Notes: generated by a model not told the origin, from the sequence alone. DNA of 39,048 bases from JBKQHQ01 sp052148715 (GCA_052148715.1 JBKQHQ010000124.1:1-39048); one strand, 5' to 3'; positions 8,617 through 16,779 are shown, numbered from the stretch's first letter. Made by a program: numbers and translations.

Positions 8617-9318
8617 GAAATAGGCCTCCCGCACCTCCGGCCGGCCGGCGAGCTCGCCCGGCGTGCCGGCGGCGACCACGCGGCCCTTGGACAGCACGTA
8701 GCCGAAATGCGCGATCTCAAGCGTCTGGTGGACGTTCTGCTCGACCAGAAAAACGGTGATCCCGCGCGCGTTGATGCCGCGGATGATGTTGAAATTCTCC
8801 TTGACCAGGAGCGGCGACAGGCCGAGCGAGGGCTCGTCGATCAGCAGGAGTTTTGGGGCGCGCATCAGCCCGCGGCCGATCGACACCATCGCCTGCTCGC
8901 CGCCCGACATCGTGCCGGCGAGCTGCGCGCGGCGCTCGGCGAGGCGGGGGAAGAGGCCAAAGATCTCGGCGATGCGTTCGCGCGTCACCGCCTCCGACCT
9001 TTCCTGATAGGCGCCGACGCGCAGGTTCTCCTCGACCGTCAGCTTGGCAAACACCTTGCGGCCTTCGGGAATGCAGGCGATGCCGGCCGCGATCACTTGG
9101 TGCGTGGGGAGCCGCGTGATGTCTTTGCCCTCGAAGACGATGCGCCCGGCGCGCGGCGGCGTGAGGCCGAGGACCGAGCGGATCAGCGTGGTCTTGCCCG
9201 AGCCGTTGGCGCCGAGCAGGCAGGTGATGCGGCCGGCCGCGACCGTCAGCGAGATCCCTTCGAGCACGTCGGCCTTGTCATAGGCGGTGTGGACGCCCTC
9301 GATCTCGAGCCGGCCCAT
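8611..9318 (-). CDS. livF: Branched-chain amino-acid ABC transporter ATP-binding protein LivF
   Basis: 235 residues, full length for LivF. Walker A GANGSGKTT is at 36-44, the signature MSGGE at 137-141 and Walker B LLLIDEP at 157-163; the Q-loop region reads ACIPEGRKVF. It hydrolyses ATP with LivG to drive uptake of branched-chain amino acids or related amides through LivHM at the inner membrane. The ATG at 9318 is the natural LivF start (MGRLEIEGVHTAYD). In the ancestral order this ATG directly followed the livG TAG, as preserved in the remnant at 10643-10679. Here 1.36 kb of foreign and duplicated DNA now separates the two genes, and only a weak GGGATG lies upstream, so expression may depend on read-through or a new promoter. 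Confidence 0.95.
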   Translation of the reverse strand: MGRLEIEGVHTAYDKADVLEGISLTVAAGRITCLLGANGSGKTTLIRSVLGLTPPRAGRIVFEGKDITRLPTHQVIAAGIACIPEGRKVFAKLTVEENLRVGAYQERSEAVTRERIAEIFGLFPRLAERRAQLAGTMSGGEQAMVSIGRGLMRAPKLLLIDEPSLGLSPLLVKENFNIIRGINARGITVFLVEQNVHQTLEIAHFGYVLSKGRVVAAGTPGELAGRPEVREAYFG

Positions 9319-9372
9319 CTAGATCGCATCCCGATTGCATTGAAGCGCGATGCGCTCCAGATCTTTTGGATT

Positions 9373-9448
9373 GCGCATGTCCTTATCGGAAAACCGGTTC
9401 CCACCCATCGGGTCAAGCCCGAGGGCATGCTTTTTCCGGGACATGCGC
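9373..9448. repeat. Rhizobiales-type palindromic repeat with CCGAAAACCGGT-like core
   Basis: Outer arms GCGCATGTCC (9373-9382) and GGACATGCGC (9439-9448) are exact complements. Inside are CGGAAAACCGGTTCCCAC, a small hairpin (CATCGGGTCAAGCCCGAGGG) and TTTTTCCGG. The core is shared with copies at 16316-16364, 25705-25747 and 35429-35491. Its last base coincides with the first base of the duplicated livG stop codon, so the element sits exactly at the split livG-livF junction. Confidence 0.75.
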
Positions 9449-9592
9449 TACGCCACTCCCAGATAGGCTTCCTGCACGCCCGGGTGGCGCGCGATCTCTG
9501 CAAAGGTCCCCTCGCCGATCTTGCGGCCGTAATTGAGCACGACGCAGCGCTGCGTGATGCGCTCGATGATGCCCATCTCGTGCTCGATGACG
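9448..9592 (-). pseudogene. Duplicated 3' end of livG (48 codons)
   Basis: 145 bases matching 10677-10821, the true livG 3' end, with only four substitutions (CGGG/CGGA, CTCTG/CTCCG, CACGACG/CACCACG, CTCGTG/CTCATG). It includes the stop codon and ends abruptly at 9592, where unrelated sequence starts. Three of the four changes look synonymous or mild. The copy is non-functional by itself and marks a junction duplication. Confidence 0.9.
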
Positions 9593-9642
9593 TGCTGCGG
9601 AGATCTGAAGCCTCCGCGCCGTGCCCCATATGCTGACGTCGT

Positions 9643-10425
9643 TCACGACTGTAACCAGCGCACATAAACCTCATTGACGACGACCAATGCAACAAAAAGA
9701 GCCGCGGTCGTAACTATCCATCGCCACGCTATGAGAATTCCGAATAGTATTGGGTACATAACAATAATAAAAAATATAAGAATAATAAGGAGCGAGAAAG
9801 CAGCTGAAGGAAGCCAGTGTAATGGAAGATTTGACTCTATGTATTTTCCAAAAAAATGGTCAATCACCGACCACGTCACGATGGACGCGAATAACAGCAC
9901 CAGCATCATCGATATAAATTCTTTGTCGTTGAATTTTGCACGGCTACTTAAGTTACCAACCGTCTGCCGTTGCACGAAGTCGTTTAGTTTTGTTTCAATC
10001 TCTTTGGCACGCCTACTTAACATACCGAGCGGCTTCAGCAGCCAGTGAGCTCCATTCGCCGCAACCACGACAATCACATAGCTGATATATGTCCGTCCGG
10101 TTCGTTTATACAAACCGACGTTTGTGACGCTAAAAAAGATGCAAAATAATATTATGAAGTCGTGCCAATCTGGCGGAATATGAAACGGCAGCCACCCGAA
10201 AAGCCAAACCTTTGCAACCTTGTAGTTTTCCACGACCCAGTGAATGTGTTTGGCCCACTTGATGAATTGCTCCGATAAGTCCACAAGAGAGACGACACTC
10301 AAAGCGGTGGCAATCTTTTCCCAATATCGACCAATTGCCGACCGTTCGGGTGGCGGTTCGAGCCTAGCGTTCTCGGTAGCCACAACGATAATCCCCGCAA
10401 ATACTAGACAAAAAAGCTGCAACAC
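9643..10425 (-). CDS. Orphan multi-pass membrane protein, unknown function
   Basis: 260 residues from a GTG at 10425. I do not recognise a family. Hydrophobic segments lie at about 2-17, 88-106, 112-130, 170-189 and two near the end (208-234, 236-252). A soluble basic stretch lies between (135-168, SRRAKEIETKLNDF). The frame stays open upstream of the GTG for ~25 codons with no ATG, so the 5' end is uncertain and the gene may be truncated. The DNA is markedly more AT-rich than everything round it (runs such as AATAATAAAAAATATAAG), unlike the liv genes. It lies within a 1.05-kb insert between duplicated pieces of livG and livF. Horizontal origin is likely. A small membrane effector or a cargo gene are possibilities only. 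Confidence 0.7.
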   Translation of the reverse strand: MLQLFCLVFAGIIVVATENARLEPPPERSAIGRYWEKIATALSVVSLVDLSEQFIKWAKHIHWVVENYKVAKVWLFGWLPFHIPPDWHDFIILFCIFFSVTNVGLYKRTGRTYISYVIVVVAANGAHWLLKPLGMLSRRAKEIETKLNDFVQRQTVGNLSSRAKFNDKEFISMMLVLLFASIVTWSVIDHFFGKYIESNLPLHWLPSAAFSLLIILIFFIIVMYPILFGILIAWRWIVTTAALFVALVVVNEVYVRWLQS

Positions 10426-10642
10426 TGGAATTGGTTGGCCCTGTGGCTGAGCCAGCCGTGTTGAAGGTTTGCATAACGCGAAACGTGAGTGCGTGCGCTT
10501 TCACGCAGCTTCAATGTATTACCACAGGTGGTACTGGCGTTGTCGAGCCCTTTCGCCAGCACAAGGCGGCGGGAGGGCACGGCGCGTCGCCCGTTATAGC
10601 CAGATCTGCAACGCACGAGGGCTCCTCGTCACTGAACTGCCT

Positions 10643-10679
10643 CGGTGTGGACGCCCTCGATCTCGAGCCGGCCCATCTA
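10643..10679 (-). pseudogene. Remnant of the ancestral livF 5' end
   Basis: 37 bases identical to 9285-9321, the start of livF. The remnant ATG (10674-10676) directly abuts the livG stop (10677-10679), showing that livG and livF were originally contiguous, TAG then ATG. Only ~11 codons of livF remain before the sequence switches to unrelated DNA at 10642. Confidence 0.85.
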
Positions 10680-11456
10680 CGCCACTCCCAGATAGGCTTC
10701 CTGCACGCCCGGATGGCGCGCGATCTCCGCAAAGGTCCCCTCGCCGATCTTGCGGCCGTAATTGAGCACCACGCAGCGCTGCGTGATGCGCTCGATGATG
10801 CCCATCTCATGCTCGATGACGACGACTGCGAGACCTGGCGTGCGCGCGCGCACCGTGAGGATGTCGTCCATCAACTCGCGGGTCTCCTCATGCGTCATGC
10901 CGGCAGAGGGCTCGTCGAGCAGGAGGAGCCGCGGCCGGCTGATCAGGGCGCGGCAGATCTCGATGCGCCGGCGGTCGATCATCGCGAGCCCGGCGGCGGG
11001 CTCGTCGAGGCGCGAGGCCAGGCGCGGATCGAAGATCTCGATCAGCTCGCGCGCCTCCGCGTAGCCGCGCTCGAGCTCCGCGGCCAAGGCCCGGCGGCGA
11101 AACAGATTGAAGGCGAGGCCGTGGCTCAGGCGCTTGTGGTTGCCGACCATGATGTTGTCGAACACCGACAGCGGCAGCAGGATGCGCGAGCGCTGGAACG
11201 TCCGCGTGACTCCCACGTGGTAGACCGCCTGCGGCGTGGCGGCGGTCATGTCGGTCCCGGCGAAGGTGATTTTTCCCTCGGCGGCCGCATAGAGGCCGGT
11301 GACGACGTTGAACAGCGTGGTCTTGCCCGAGCCGTTGGGGCCGATCAGGCCGACGATCTCGCCTTCGCCGACGTGAAAGTCGACGCGGTCGAGCGCGACG
11401 ACGCCGCCGAACCGGCAGGTGATGCCCCTGCAGGCGAGCAAATCCTTTTCGCTCAT
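10677..11456 (-). CDS. livG: Branched-chain amino-acid ABC transporter ATP-binding protein LivG
   Basis: 259 residues from the ATG at 11456, chosen because GAGGGG precedes it; an upstream in-frame extension is low-complexity Ala/Gly. Walker A GPNGSGKTT is at 39-47 and Walker B LLLLDEPSAGM at 177-187. The expected ABC signature (LSxGQ or LSYG) is replaced by AGLAMIDRRRIEICRAL (155-171), so the conserved Ser and Gly are missing. LivF keeps a canonical signature, so the heterodimer would have one degenerate and one normal ATP site. The C-terminal MTHEETRELMDDI and VLNYGRKIGEGT are typical of LivG. It works with LivF, LivH, LivM and LivK. A 290-base gap separates it from livM. Confidence 0.94.
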   Translation of the reverse strand: MSEKDLLACRGITCRFGGVVALDRVDFHVGEGEIVGLIGPNGSGKTTLFNVVTGLYAAAEGKITFAGTDMTAATPQAVYHVGVTRTFQRSRILLPLSVFDNIMVGNHKRLSHGLAFNLFRRRALAAELERGYAEARELIEIFDPRLASRLDEPAAGLAMIDRRRIEICRALISRPRLLLLDEPSAGMTHEETRELMDDILTVRARTPGLAVVVIEHEMGIIERITQRCVVLNYGRKIGEGTFAEIARHPGVQEAYLGVA

Positions 11457-11746
11457 GGCCCCCTCGCCGCCCGCGCCGGCCGATGCGCGCGCAGGCGCGA
11501 CACCGGCGCCGCACGCGGCGTTCCCCTCCACCAGTCCGGCGCAAGCAGTCTCGCACGGGCGTTAGCCGCCCGGAAGGCCGGGCTCGCCGTCGGCGTTGGG
11601 CTCGCGGGCTGAGGGAGCGGCAACGAGGCGCGCAACAAGGGGATTACCCTGTGCGCCGCCTCGCTGCCCTTGATGGCATCACACGGTGGGACTCACGCAA
11701 CTGTGCGGCCATCAGAACCAGCAGCATACCATGCTGCCCTGAGGCC

Positions 11747-12955
11747 TTAGAGGTTTCGAGATACCTCGATTCCGCCCTTCCGGCCCGCGGCCCGCCCGGG
11801 CAGATACGCGCGCAGCGGCCGCGGCAGCAGCCCCTGCGGCCGGCACAACAGAATAAGGATCACCAGCACCGCATAGAGGACGAACCGGTATTCCTGAATG
11901 ACCTGGAATTTCTCCGGGACGATCACGACGAAGACGGCGGCGAGCGCCGCGCCCCACGGATTGCCGATGCCGCCGAGGAGGACGATGGAGACGAGAACGA
12001 GCGAGTCGCCGAAGGTGAAATTGTTGGGGGCGATGAAGCCCAGCACGTGGCCGTAGAGCGCGCCCGCCATGCCGATCAGGAAATTGCCGAAGGTGAAGGC
12101 AAAAATCTTCCAGCGGGCGATGGCAAGCCCGTAGCAGGCCGAGGCGATCTCATCGAGGCGGATGGCGTCGAGGCTGAGCCCGATCCAGGAGCGCTCGAGC
12201 CGGCGCACCAGCGCGAAGCTCAGCACCAGCAGGAGCAAGGCGAGCAGAAAGTAGGAGAGATAGAACGAGGCGGTGAAACCGGCGATCCGCGGCGCGGCGT
12301 TGAAATTCCAGCCGAACAGCACGATCGGACGCACCTGCATGCCCTGCGGCCCGCCGAGCGCGTCGTTCACCTCGATGAAGGTCTTGAACAGGATGCCGAA
12401 GGCGATGGTGACCAGCGCCGCGTAGTGCCCGCGGGTGCGCAGCACCGGCAGGATCAGGATCGAGCCGATCAGGGCCGCCATCAGGCCGCCGAGCGGCAGG
12501 CTGAGAACGGCGGGCAGCGACGTGTACTTGGTCAGGGTCGCGGCGGTGTAGCAGCCGACGGCGAGGAAGGCCGCGCCGGCGAAATTGACCACCCCGGCAT
12601 AGCCGAATTGGACGGTCAGGCCGAGCGCGGCGACCATCAGCAACAGCGCCGTCGTCAGCATCAGCAGGACGAAGTGCTCCTGATGGAACCAGGCGGCGGC
12701 GAGCAACACGCCGGCGACGACCGCGAGGTCGAAGGTTCTCTCGTTCGCGCCGATGCCGGCGCGGATTGTTGCCAGGATGCCGGCCCGCGCGGCGAGCGCG
12801 ACGGCGGCGGCCAGACCGACGAGGAGCGCGCCGAGCGCACGCTCGCTTTCGGCGCCGAGGAAGAGAATGCCGTATAGCGTGATCGCGGCCGCGGCGGCGA
12901 GCGCAGGCAATTTGGACCCGTCCCTGCGCCAAGCGTCTTTGCGCCACGCGGCCAC
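11747..12955 (-). CDS. livM: Branched-chain amino-acid ABC transporter permease LivM
   Basis: 402 residues from a GTG at 12955, five bases after the livH stop. The long hydrophobic N-terminus (~15-60) is followed by the LivM core: GLTVQFGYAGVVNFAGAAFLAVGCYTAA split over successive segments, TRGHYAALVTIAFG, and the C-terminal cytoplasmic loop and segment LLGGIGNPWGAALAAVFVV. About ten transmembrane segments are visible. It forms the membrane channel with LivH. The basic C-terminal tail (LPGRAAGRKGGIEVSRN) is slightly extended. The 290 bases between its stop and livG hold no gene that I can support. Confidence 0.93.
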   Translation of the reverse strand: MAAWRKDAWRRDGSKLPALAAAAAITLYGILFLGAESERALGALLVGLAAAVALAARAGILATIRAGIGANERTFDLAVVAGVLLAAAWFHQEHFVLLMLTTALLLMVAALGLTVQFGYAGVVNFAGAAFLAVGCYTAATLTKYTSLPAVLSLPLGGLMAALIGSILILPVLRTRGHYAALVTIAFGILFKTFIEVNDALGGPQGMQVRPIVLFGWNFNAAPRIAGFTASFYLSYFLLALLLLVLSFALVRRLERSWIGLSLDAIRLDEIASACYGLAIARWKIFAFTFGNFLIGMAGALYGHVLGFIAPNNFTFGDSLVLVSIVLLGGIGNPWGAALAAVFVVIVPEKFQVIQEYRFVLYAVLVILILLCRPQGLLPRPLRAYLPGRAAGRKGGIEVSRNL

Positions 12956-12959
12956 GCGG

Positions 12960-13904
12960 TCACACCCGCTCGCTCGATTTTTCGGCGATCAGGCCGGTCG
13001 GCCGCACGGTCATGATGATGATGACGACGGCGAGCGCAAACACGTCCTTGTACGCGCTGGCAAACGGCAGCGCGACGGCGCCGACCGTCTGCAGCCCGGC
13101 GAACAGAAAGCCGCCGAGGATGGCGCCATAGATATTGCCGAGCCCGCCGACGACCGCGGCGCTGAAGCCGAAAACGCCGAGCAGCAGGCCCATGCCGAAA
13201 TTGATCTCGTTGTAGTAGAGCCCGTTCATCACCCCGGCGAATGCCGCGACTCCGGAGCCGATCGCGAAGGTGATCAGCACGATGGCGGTGAAATTTATCC
13301 CCATGGTGCGCGCGGTCTCGCCGTCCTGGGCGACGGCGCGGATCGCCAGCCCAAGCTTGGTCCGGTTGATCAGGAGATGGACGGCGGCGATCATCGCCAG
13401 CCCCGCCGCCAGCAGGATCACGCTGTCGAGCCGCAGCGTGAACATCCCCCAGCTGAAGGCCTTGGTCGGCAGCAGCGCCGGAAACGGCTTGGGATTGGAC
13501 CCGTCCGGGTAGATGAGCCGCACGCCCTCGCGCAGCACCGTGCCGAGCATCAGGGTCATCAGCAGCGTGTTGAGCGCCGGCGCCGAACGCAGCGGCAGCA
13601 CCAGCGCGCGGGCGATCACGGCCCCGAGCGCCGCCATCGCCAGCATCGACACCAGCGCCACCACGACGAGCGCGAGCCACGGCGAGGAAACGTGCGCGGC
13701 CTTCATGGCCAGGTAGGTGGCCAAGCCCGTGAAGGCGCCGACCGTGAGCACGTCGCCGTGCGCGAACTGGATCACGTCGAGCACGCCGAAGAACAGCGTG
13801 AAGCCGACGGCGACCAGCGCATACATGACGCCCAGCATCGCGCCGTTGATCAGATATTGGCCGAGAAGCGAAACATCCACGAGCAGGCGCCCGGCTAGAA
13901 TCAA
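12960..13904 (-). CDS. livH: Branched-chain amino-acid ABC transporter permease LivH
   Basis: 314 residues from a TTG at 13904; a GTG at 13880 is an alternative, and neither has a strong ribosome site. Typical LivH sequence: INGAMLGVMYALVAVGFTL, FGVLDVIQFAHGDVLTVGAF, then RAVAQDGETARTMGIN in the coupling loop (the EAA-like contact with the ATPases) and the final GGLGNIYGAILGGFLFAGLQ. Eight or more transmembrane segments. It pairs with LivM, which starts five bases after its stop. The usual immediate neighbour livK is separated here by 234 bases occupied by a paired palindromic repeat. Confidence 0.94.
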   Translation of the reverse strand: MILAGRLLVDVSLLGQYLINGAMLGVMYALVAVGFTLFFGVLDVIQFAHGDVLTVGAFTGLATYLAMKAAHVSSPWLALVVVALVSMLAMAALGAVIARALVLPLRSAPALNTLLMTLMLGTVLREGVRLIYPDGSNPKPFPALLPTKAFSWGMFTLRLDSVILLAAGLAMIAAVHLLINRTKLGLAIRAVAQDGETARTMGINFTAIVLITFAIGSGVAAFAGVMNGLYYNEINFGMGLLLGVFGFSAAVVGGLGNIYGAILGGFLFAGLQTVGAVALPFASAYKDVFALAVVIIIMTVRPTGLIAEKSSERV

Positions 13905-13913
13905 GGGGCGATC

Positions 13914-14131
13914 TTCACCTCCCCCCTCGTGGGGGAGGTCGGTGCATGCAGACTTGTCTGCATGCGCCGGGAGAGGGGGTCTCTTTGCATAACTTCACTT
14001 GCTCAGTTTCAGTTTGAGAGGTGACGCGTTGGACCAGAGCGGACAAAGAGATCTATGCGAAGCGACCCCCTCTCCCGACACATGCAGGCTCGCCTGCATG
14101 TGTCGACCTCCCCCACGAGGGGGGAGGTGAA
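13914..14131. repeat. Paired long inverted repeat (two ~68-bp arms) between livK and livH
   Basis: Arms 13914-13981 and 14064-14131 are imperfect reverse complements. Each holds CCTCCCCC.CGTGGGGGAGG-type sequence, its own internal palindrome (TGCATGCAGACTTGTCTGCATGC, or the ACATGCAGG...CCTGCATGT version) and GGGAGAGGGGGTC. The 82-base centre is unrelated. This matches a REP-doublet (BIME-like) layout. In the livKHMGF transcript it could form a large hairpin that shields livK mRNA or reduces read-through into livH. Confidence 0.8.
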
Positions 14132-14138
14132 AAATCCG

Positions 14139-15302
14139 TCACTTCGTCAGCTTGCGCTTGCTGGCGGCGTATTCGCTGTCCTCCCAGATGACCCACTTGT
14201 CGTCCTGGACGACGTATTTGGAGATCAGCGGCACGGTGTTCTGCCCGTGGTCGTCAAAGCTCACCGGGCCGATGATCGAGTCGTAATTGACCACGTCGGC
14301 GAGCGCGTCGGTCACCTTCGCCCGGTCGGGGCCGACCGCCTCGATCTTGTCGAGCAGAAGCTTCATGCCGGCGAAGGCGAAGGCGCCGTAGGCTTCCGGC
14401 GGCTCCTTGAAGCCGGCCTTCTCGTACTCGGCCTGAAACGACTTGCCGCCGGGCAGCTTTTCGATCGGCGCGCCCTCGATGAAGCTCAGCGTGCCCTCGG
14501 CGAGCGGCCCGAGGCCCTGGATAAAGGCGTCCGACTTGATGCCGGAGGTTCCCTCGAACACCGCGTTGATGCCGAGCTTGTCCATCTGCGAGCGGATGCG
14601 GATGCCGATGGGGGTGAGGCCGCCGAAATAGATGACCTCGGGAGCGAGCGCCTTCGCCTGGGTGAGCTCCGCGGTGAAGTCCTGCTGCTCGGCGGTCACG
14701 CCGAAGGTGCCGAGAACCGTGCCGCCGTCCGCCTTGATGAACTGGGAGAAGTACTGGTTGTGGGCCTTGCCGTAGTCGGTCGTGTCGTGGAGGACGACCC
14801 ATTTCTTGAAACCGAGGCCGGCCATGAACTTTGCCGCCACCTCGTTCTGATTGATCATGGTGCCGTTGATCCGGTGCACCTCCGGATATTTGTTGCGGTA
14901 GGTGATGTCGGGAAGCACCGCGCCCCATACCACCATCGGCAGGCCGAGCCGGTTGTAGGTGTCCACCGCGGCGATCGCGGCGGCCGAGCAATAGTGCGCC
15001 ACCGCGGCGATGATCGCGCGGTCGGCGCCGGCCTTGGTCGCCACCTGCACGGCGGTGTTGGGCTTGCACTCGTCGTCGAGCACGACGAGCTCGTATTCGT
15101 ATTTCGCAGCGGCGTCGGCGTTGCGCAGCTTGACCGCGAGCTCCGCCGAGTTGCGGCCGCCGATGCCGTTCGCCGCGACCCCGCCGGTCAGCGGGCCGAT
15201 GAACGCCACCTTGACCTTGTCCTTCGCTACCGCGGGCGGCGTGAAAGCCGTAGCCAGCAGAACCGTCGCCCCGACCGCGATGGCCGCCATTTTTCTGATC
15301 AT
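14139..15302 (-). CDS. livK: Periplasmic branched-chain amino-acid/amide-binding protein LivK-like
   Basis: 387 residues. A signal peptide (MIRKMAAIAV..., cleavage after AVA at 24-26) precedes a type I periplasmic-binding fold: VKVAFIGPLTGGVAANG, LDDECKPNTAVQVATK, AVAHYCSAAAIAAVDTYNRLGLP, YGKAHNQYF, and FGGLTPIGIRIRSQM. GGGAGGA upstream fixes the ATG. It captures substrate in the periplasm and hands it to LivHM. It is the first liv gene, so probably the most transcribed. The ligand could be a branched-chain amino acid, urea or short amide; the sequence does not settle it. Confidence 0.93.
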   Translation of the reverse strand: MIRKMAAIAVGATVLLATAFTPPAVAKDKVKVAFIGPLTGGVAANGIGGRNSAELAVKLRNADAAAKYEYELVVLDDECKPNTAVQVATKAGADRAIIAAVAHYCSAAAIAAVDTYNRLGLPMVVWGAVLPDITYRNKYPEVHRINGTMINQNEVAAKFMAGLGFKKWVVLHDTTDYGKAHNQYFSQFIKADGGTVLGTFGVTAEQQDFTAELTQAKALAPEVIYFGGLTPIGIRIRSQMDKLGINAVFEGTSGIKSDAFIQGLGPLAEGTLSFIEGAPIEKLPGGKSFQAEYEKAGFKEPPEAYGAFAFAGMKLLLDKIEAVGPDRAKVTDALADVVNYDSIIGPVSFDDHGQNTVPLISKYVVQDDKWVIWEDSEYAASKRKLTK

Positions 15303-15397
15303 TCGTTCCTCCCATTGCGCCGTGCGCCCATCAACATCAAGAAGCTAACGAGCCTGCAAGAACCCGACCGTCTGGAGCAACCATCGTCCCGCCTGCG

Positions 15398-16234
15398 CTA
15401 GCGCGCAAGCCAGGCGGGCACGCGCTTGAGTGCGTCCTCGCGCGCCGCCGTGTTGGTGCCGACGTGTACCCGGCCGGAGGGATCCTGCGTCCGCGCCACT
15501 TCGGTGCGCACATGCACGGCCAGATCGGCCCGGTCGAAATCGTGATAGGCATCGGGATAAATCACGATCCTGGCGCCGGCGCTGCGGCCACGCGCGCCCT
15601 CGACCATCTGCTGGCAGTCGTGCGCCGGGGTCCAATCATCGGCGGCGCCTGTGAGGATCAGGGTCGGGACGCGCGCACTCCAGGCCAAGTCGCGCAGCCG
15701 GCGGCAGCCCGGGTAAAACGCGACCGCCGAGCGGAAGTCCGCCTTGCCGTCGTGGCCGCCAGCGTACGGCCGCACCGACCACAGCGCCGCGGTGCCGCCA
15801 TCGGACCAGCCCATGAGCGAGATGCGATTCGGAATGATCCAGGATTGCTCCTGCAGCCAGCGGCGTGCCGCGTTGGCGTCGCCGATGCGCTCGCGCGAGG
15901 CCCGCACCGCCCGGGCGATCGCGGGAACGTGGCACTGCTGCGCGATCCCGCGCGCGGCAAAACTGTCCGGGAAGAGCACGGCAAATCCGCGCGCCGCAAG
16001 CCGCTCGCCCCAGTCCTGATACCACGGCGCGATGACGCTGCCGCGCCCGGTGAGCCCGTCGCAATCGTGCATCGCCACCACCGCCGGGAAGGGTCCGGTT
16101 CCGGCGGGCTTGAACAGCGTGGCGTGCAGCTTCGGGTCCGCCGGTCCAAGATCGATCTGCTCGGCGGCGCCCGCGGCGGCGGTAGCCCCAGCGAGGATCG
16201 CAGCGGTCGCAACCAAGGCGATCAGCAAGCGCAT
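15398..16234 (-). CDS. Exported dienelactone-hydrolase-like alpha/beta hydrolase
   Basis: 278 residues from the ATG at 16234, which starts a clear signal peptide (MRLLIALVATAAILAGATAA). A GTG 27 bases upstream is the other possible start. Alpha/beta-hydrolase features: PFPAVVAMHDCDG oxyanion region, ARGFAVLFPDSF, nucleophile elbow GWSDGG with S144 (dienelactone hydrolases have Cys there), acid in TGAADDWTP (D199 or D200) and H231 in AYHDFD. The usual Cys is replaced by Ser, suggesting an esterase-type activity. Substrate unknown. It lies 95 bases upstream of livK on the same strand. Confidence 0.85.
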   Translation of the reverse strand: MRLLIALVATAAILAGATAAAGAAEQIDLGPADPKLHATLFKPAGTGPFPAVVAMHDCDGLTGRGSVIAPWYQDWGERLAARGFAVLFPDSFAARGIAQQCHVPAIARAVRASRERIGDANAARRWLQEQSWIIPNRISLMGWSDGGTAALWSVRPYAGGHDGKADFRSAVAFYPGCRRLRDLAWSARVPTLILTGAADDWTPAHDCQQMVEGARGRSAGARIVIYPDAYHDFDRADLAVHVRTEVARTQDPSGRVHVGTNTAAREDALKRVPAWLAR

Positions 16235-16315
16235 CGGAGATGTCCAGTCCAATCGATCCACACCGGAGCACGATGACCTTTCTTCAACTCGTCATGGCGC
16301 TCTATCTTATTGTTG

Positions 16316-16364
16316 AAGCATGATATTTTCCGAAAACCGGTGCCCACTTTTCGGGCTCATGCTT
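16316..16364. repeat. Rhizobiales-type palindromic repeat (CCGAAAACCGGT core)
   Basis: Outer arms AAGCATGA (16316-16323) and TCATGCTT (16357-16364) enclose CCGAAAACCGGTGCCCACTT and TTCGG. Same family as 9373-9448, 25705-25747 and 35429-35491. It lies in the 300-base gap between the hydrolase and the DUF2093 gene. The rest of that gap shows nothing I can name. Confidence 0.8.
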
Positions 16365-16550
16365 TAGCGTAACACGAATCCGGCGGCGGGAATCCGCGGG
16401 GTTTCGCCGCCCCACCGAAGCCATTATGTTTGCGCTATGGGGCGTCAGGCGTGGTGAGGGTTTTTCGGGTGGTGGCGGCTGCCGCGGCAAACCTGCCCGG
16501 GTTTGCCTGAACGTTTAATGACTGCCCTCGCCCGGTGATGGAGATCGGAT

Positions 16551-16769
16551 GTGCTGAACCGGTATGATCGGCCTTCGCCCATGGCGGGTGAGGCGGAGGT
16601 CAAATATCTCGACGGCGACTTTCGGGTCGTGAAGCCCGGCGCCTTTGTCCGCTGCGGCGTGACCGGCGTCCCGATCCCCCTCGAAGAGCTGAAATACTGG
16701 AGCGTGGACCTGCAGGAGGCCTACGCCACCCCCGAGGCCGTGCTGCGCCGGCATTTCCCCAGCGGCTGA
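16551..16769 (+). CDS. DUF2093 family small protein
   Basis: 72 residues from a GTG at 16551 with GGAG upstream. Matches DUF2093, a short alphaproteobacterial family: AEVKYLDGDFRVVKPGAFVRCGVTG and IPLEELKYWSVDLQEAYATPE. Function unknown. Convergent with lpxK, whose stop lies 11 bases beyond; the same adjacency is common in this order and suggests a conserved but uncharacterised role near lipid A synthesis. Confidence 0.9.
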   Translation: MLNRYDRPSPMAGEAEVKYLDGDFRVVKPGAFVRCGVTGVPIPLEELKYWSVDLQEAYATPEAVLRRHFPSG

Positions 16770-16779
16770 GGCCGCCGCA

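Noticed and set aside
8527..9636. 369-residue plus-strand frame across livF and the livG fragment
   Set aside because: Antisense to livF and crosses repeats and a duplicated fragment; composition is that of a shadow frame.
10431..10642. Possible gene between the orphan membrane protein and the livF remnant
   Set aside because: Frames are short, overlap both strands and have no ribosome site; I see only anonymous inserted sequence.
10431..13898. Long plus-strand frames opposite livG, livM and livH (10431-11612, 11483-12877, 12753-13898)
   Set aside because: Antisense shadows of the liv genes with biased composition (Arg, Gln, Asp, His) and no motifs.
14055..15401. 448-residue plus-strand frame opposite livK
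   Set aside because: Antisense to a clear periplasmic binding protein with a good ribosome site; no domain recognisable.
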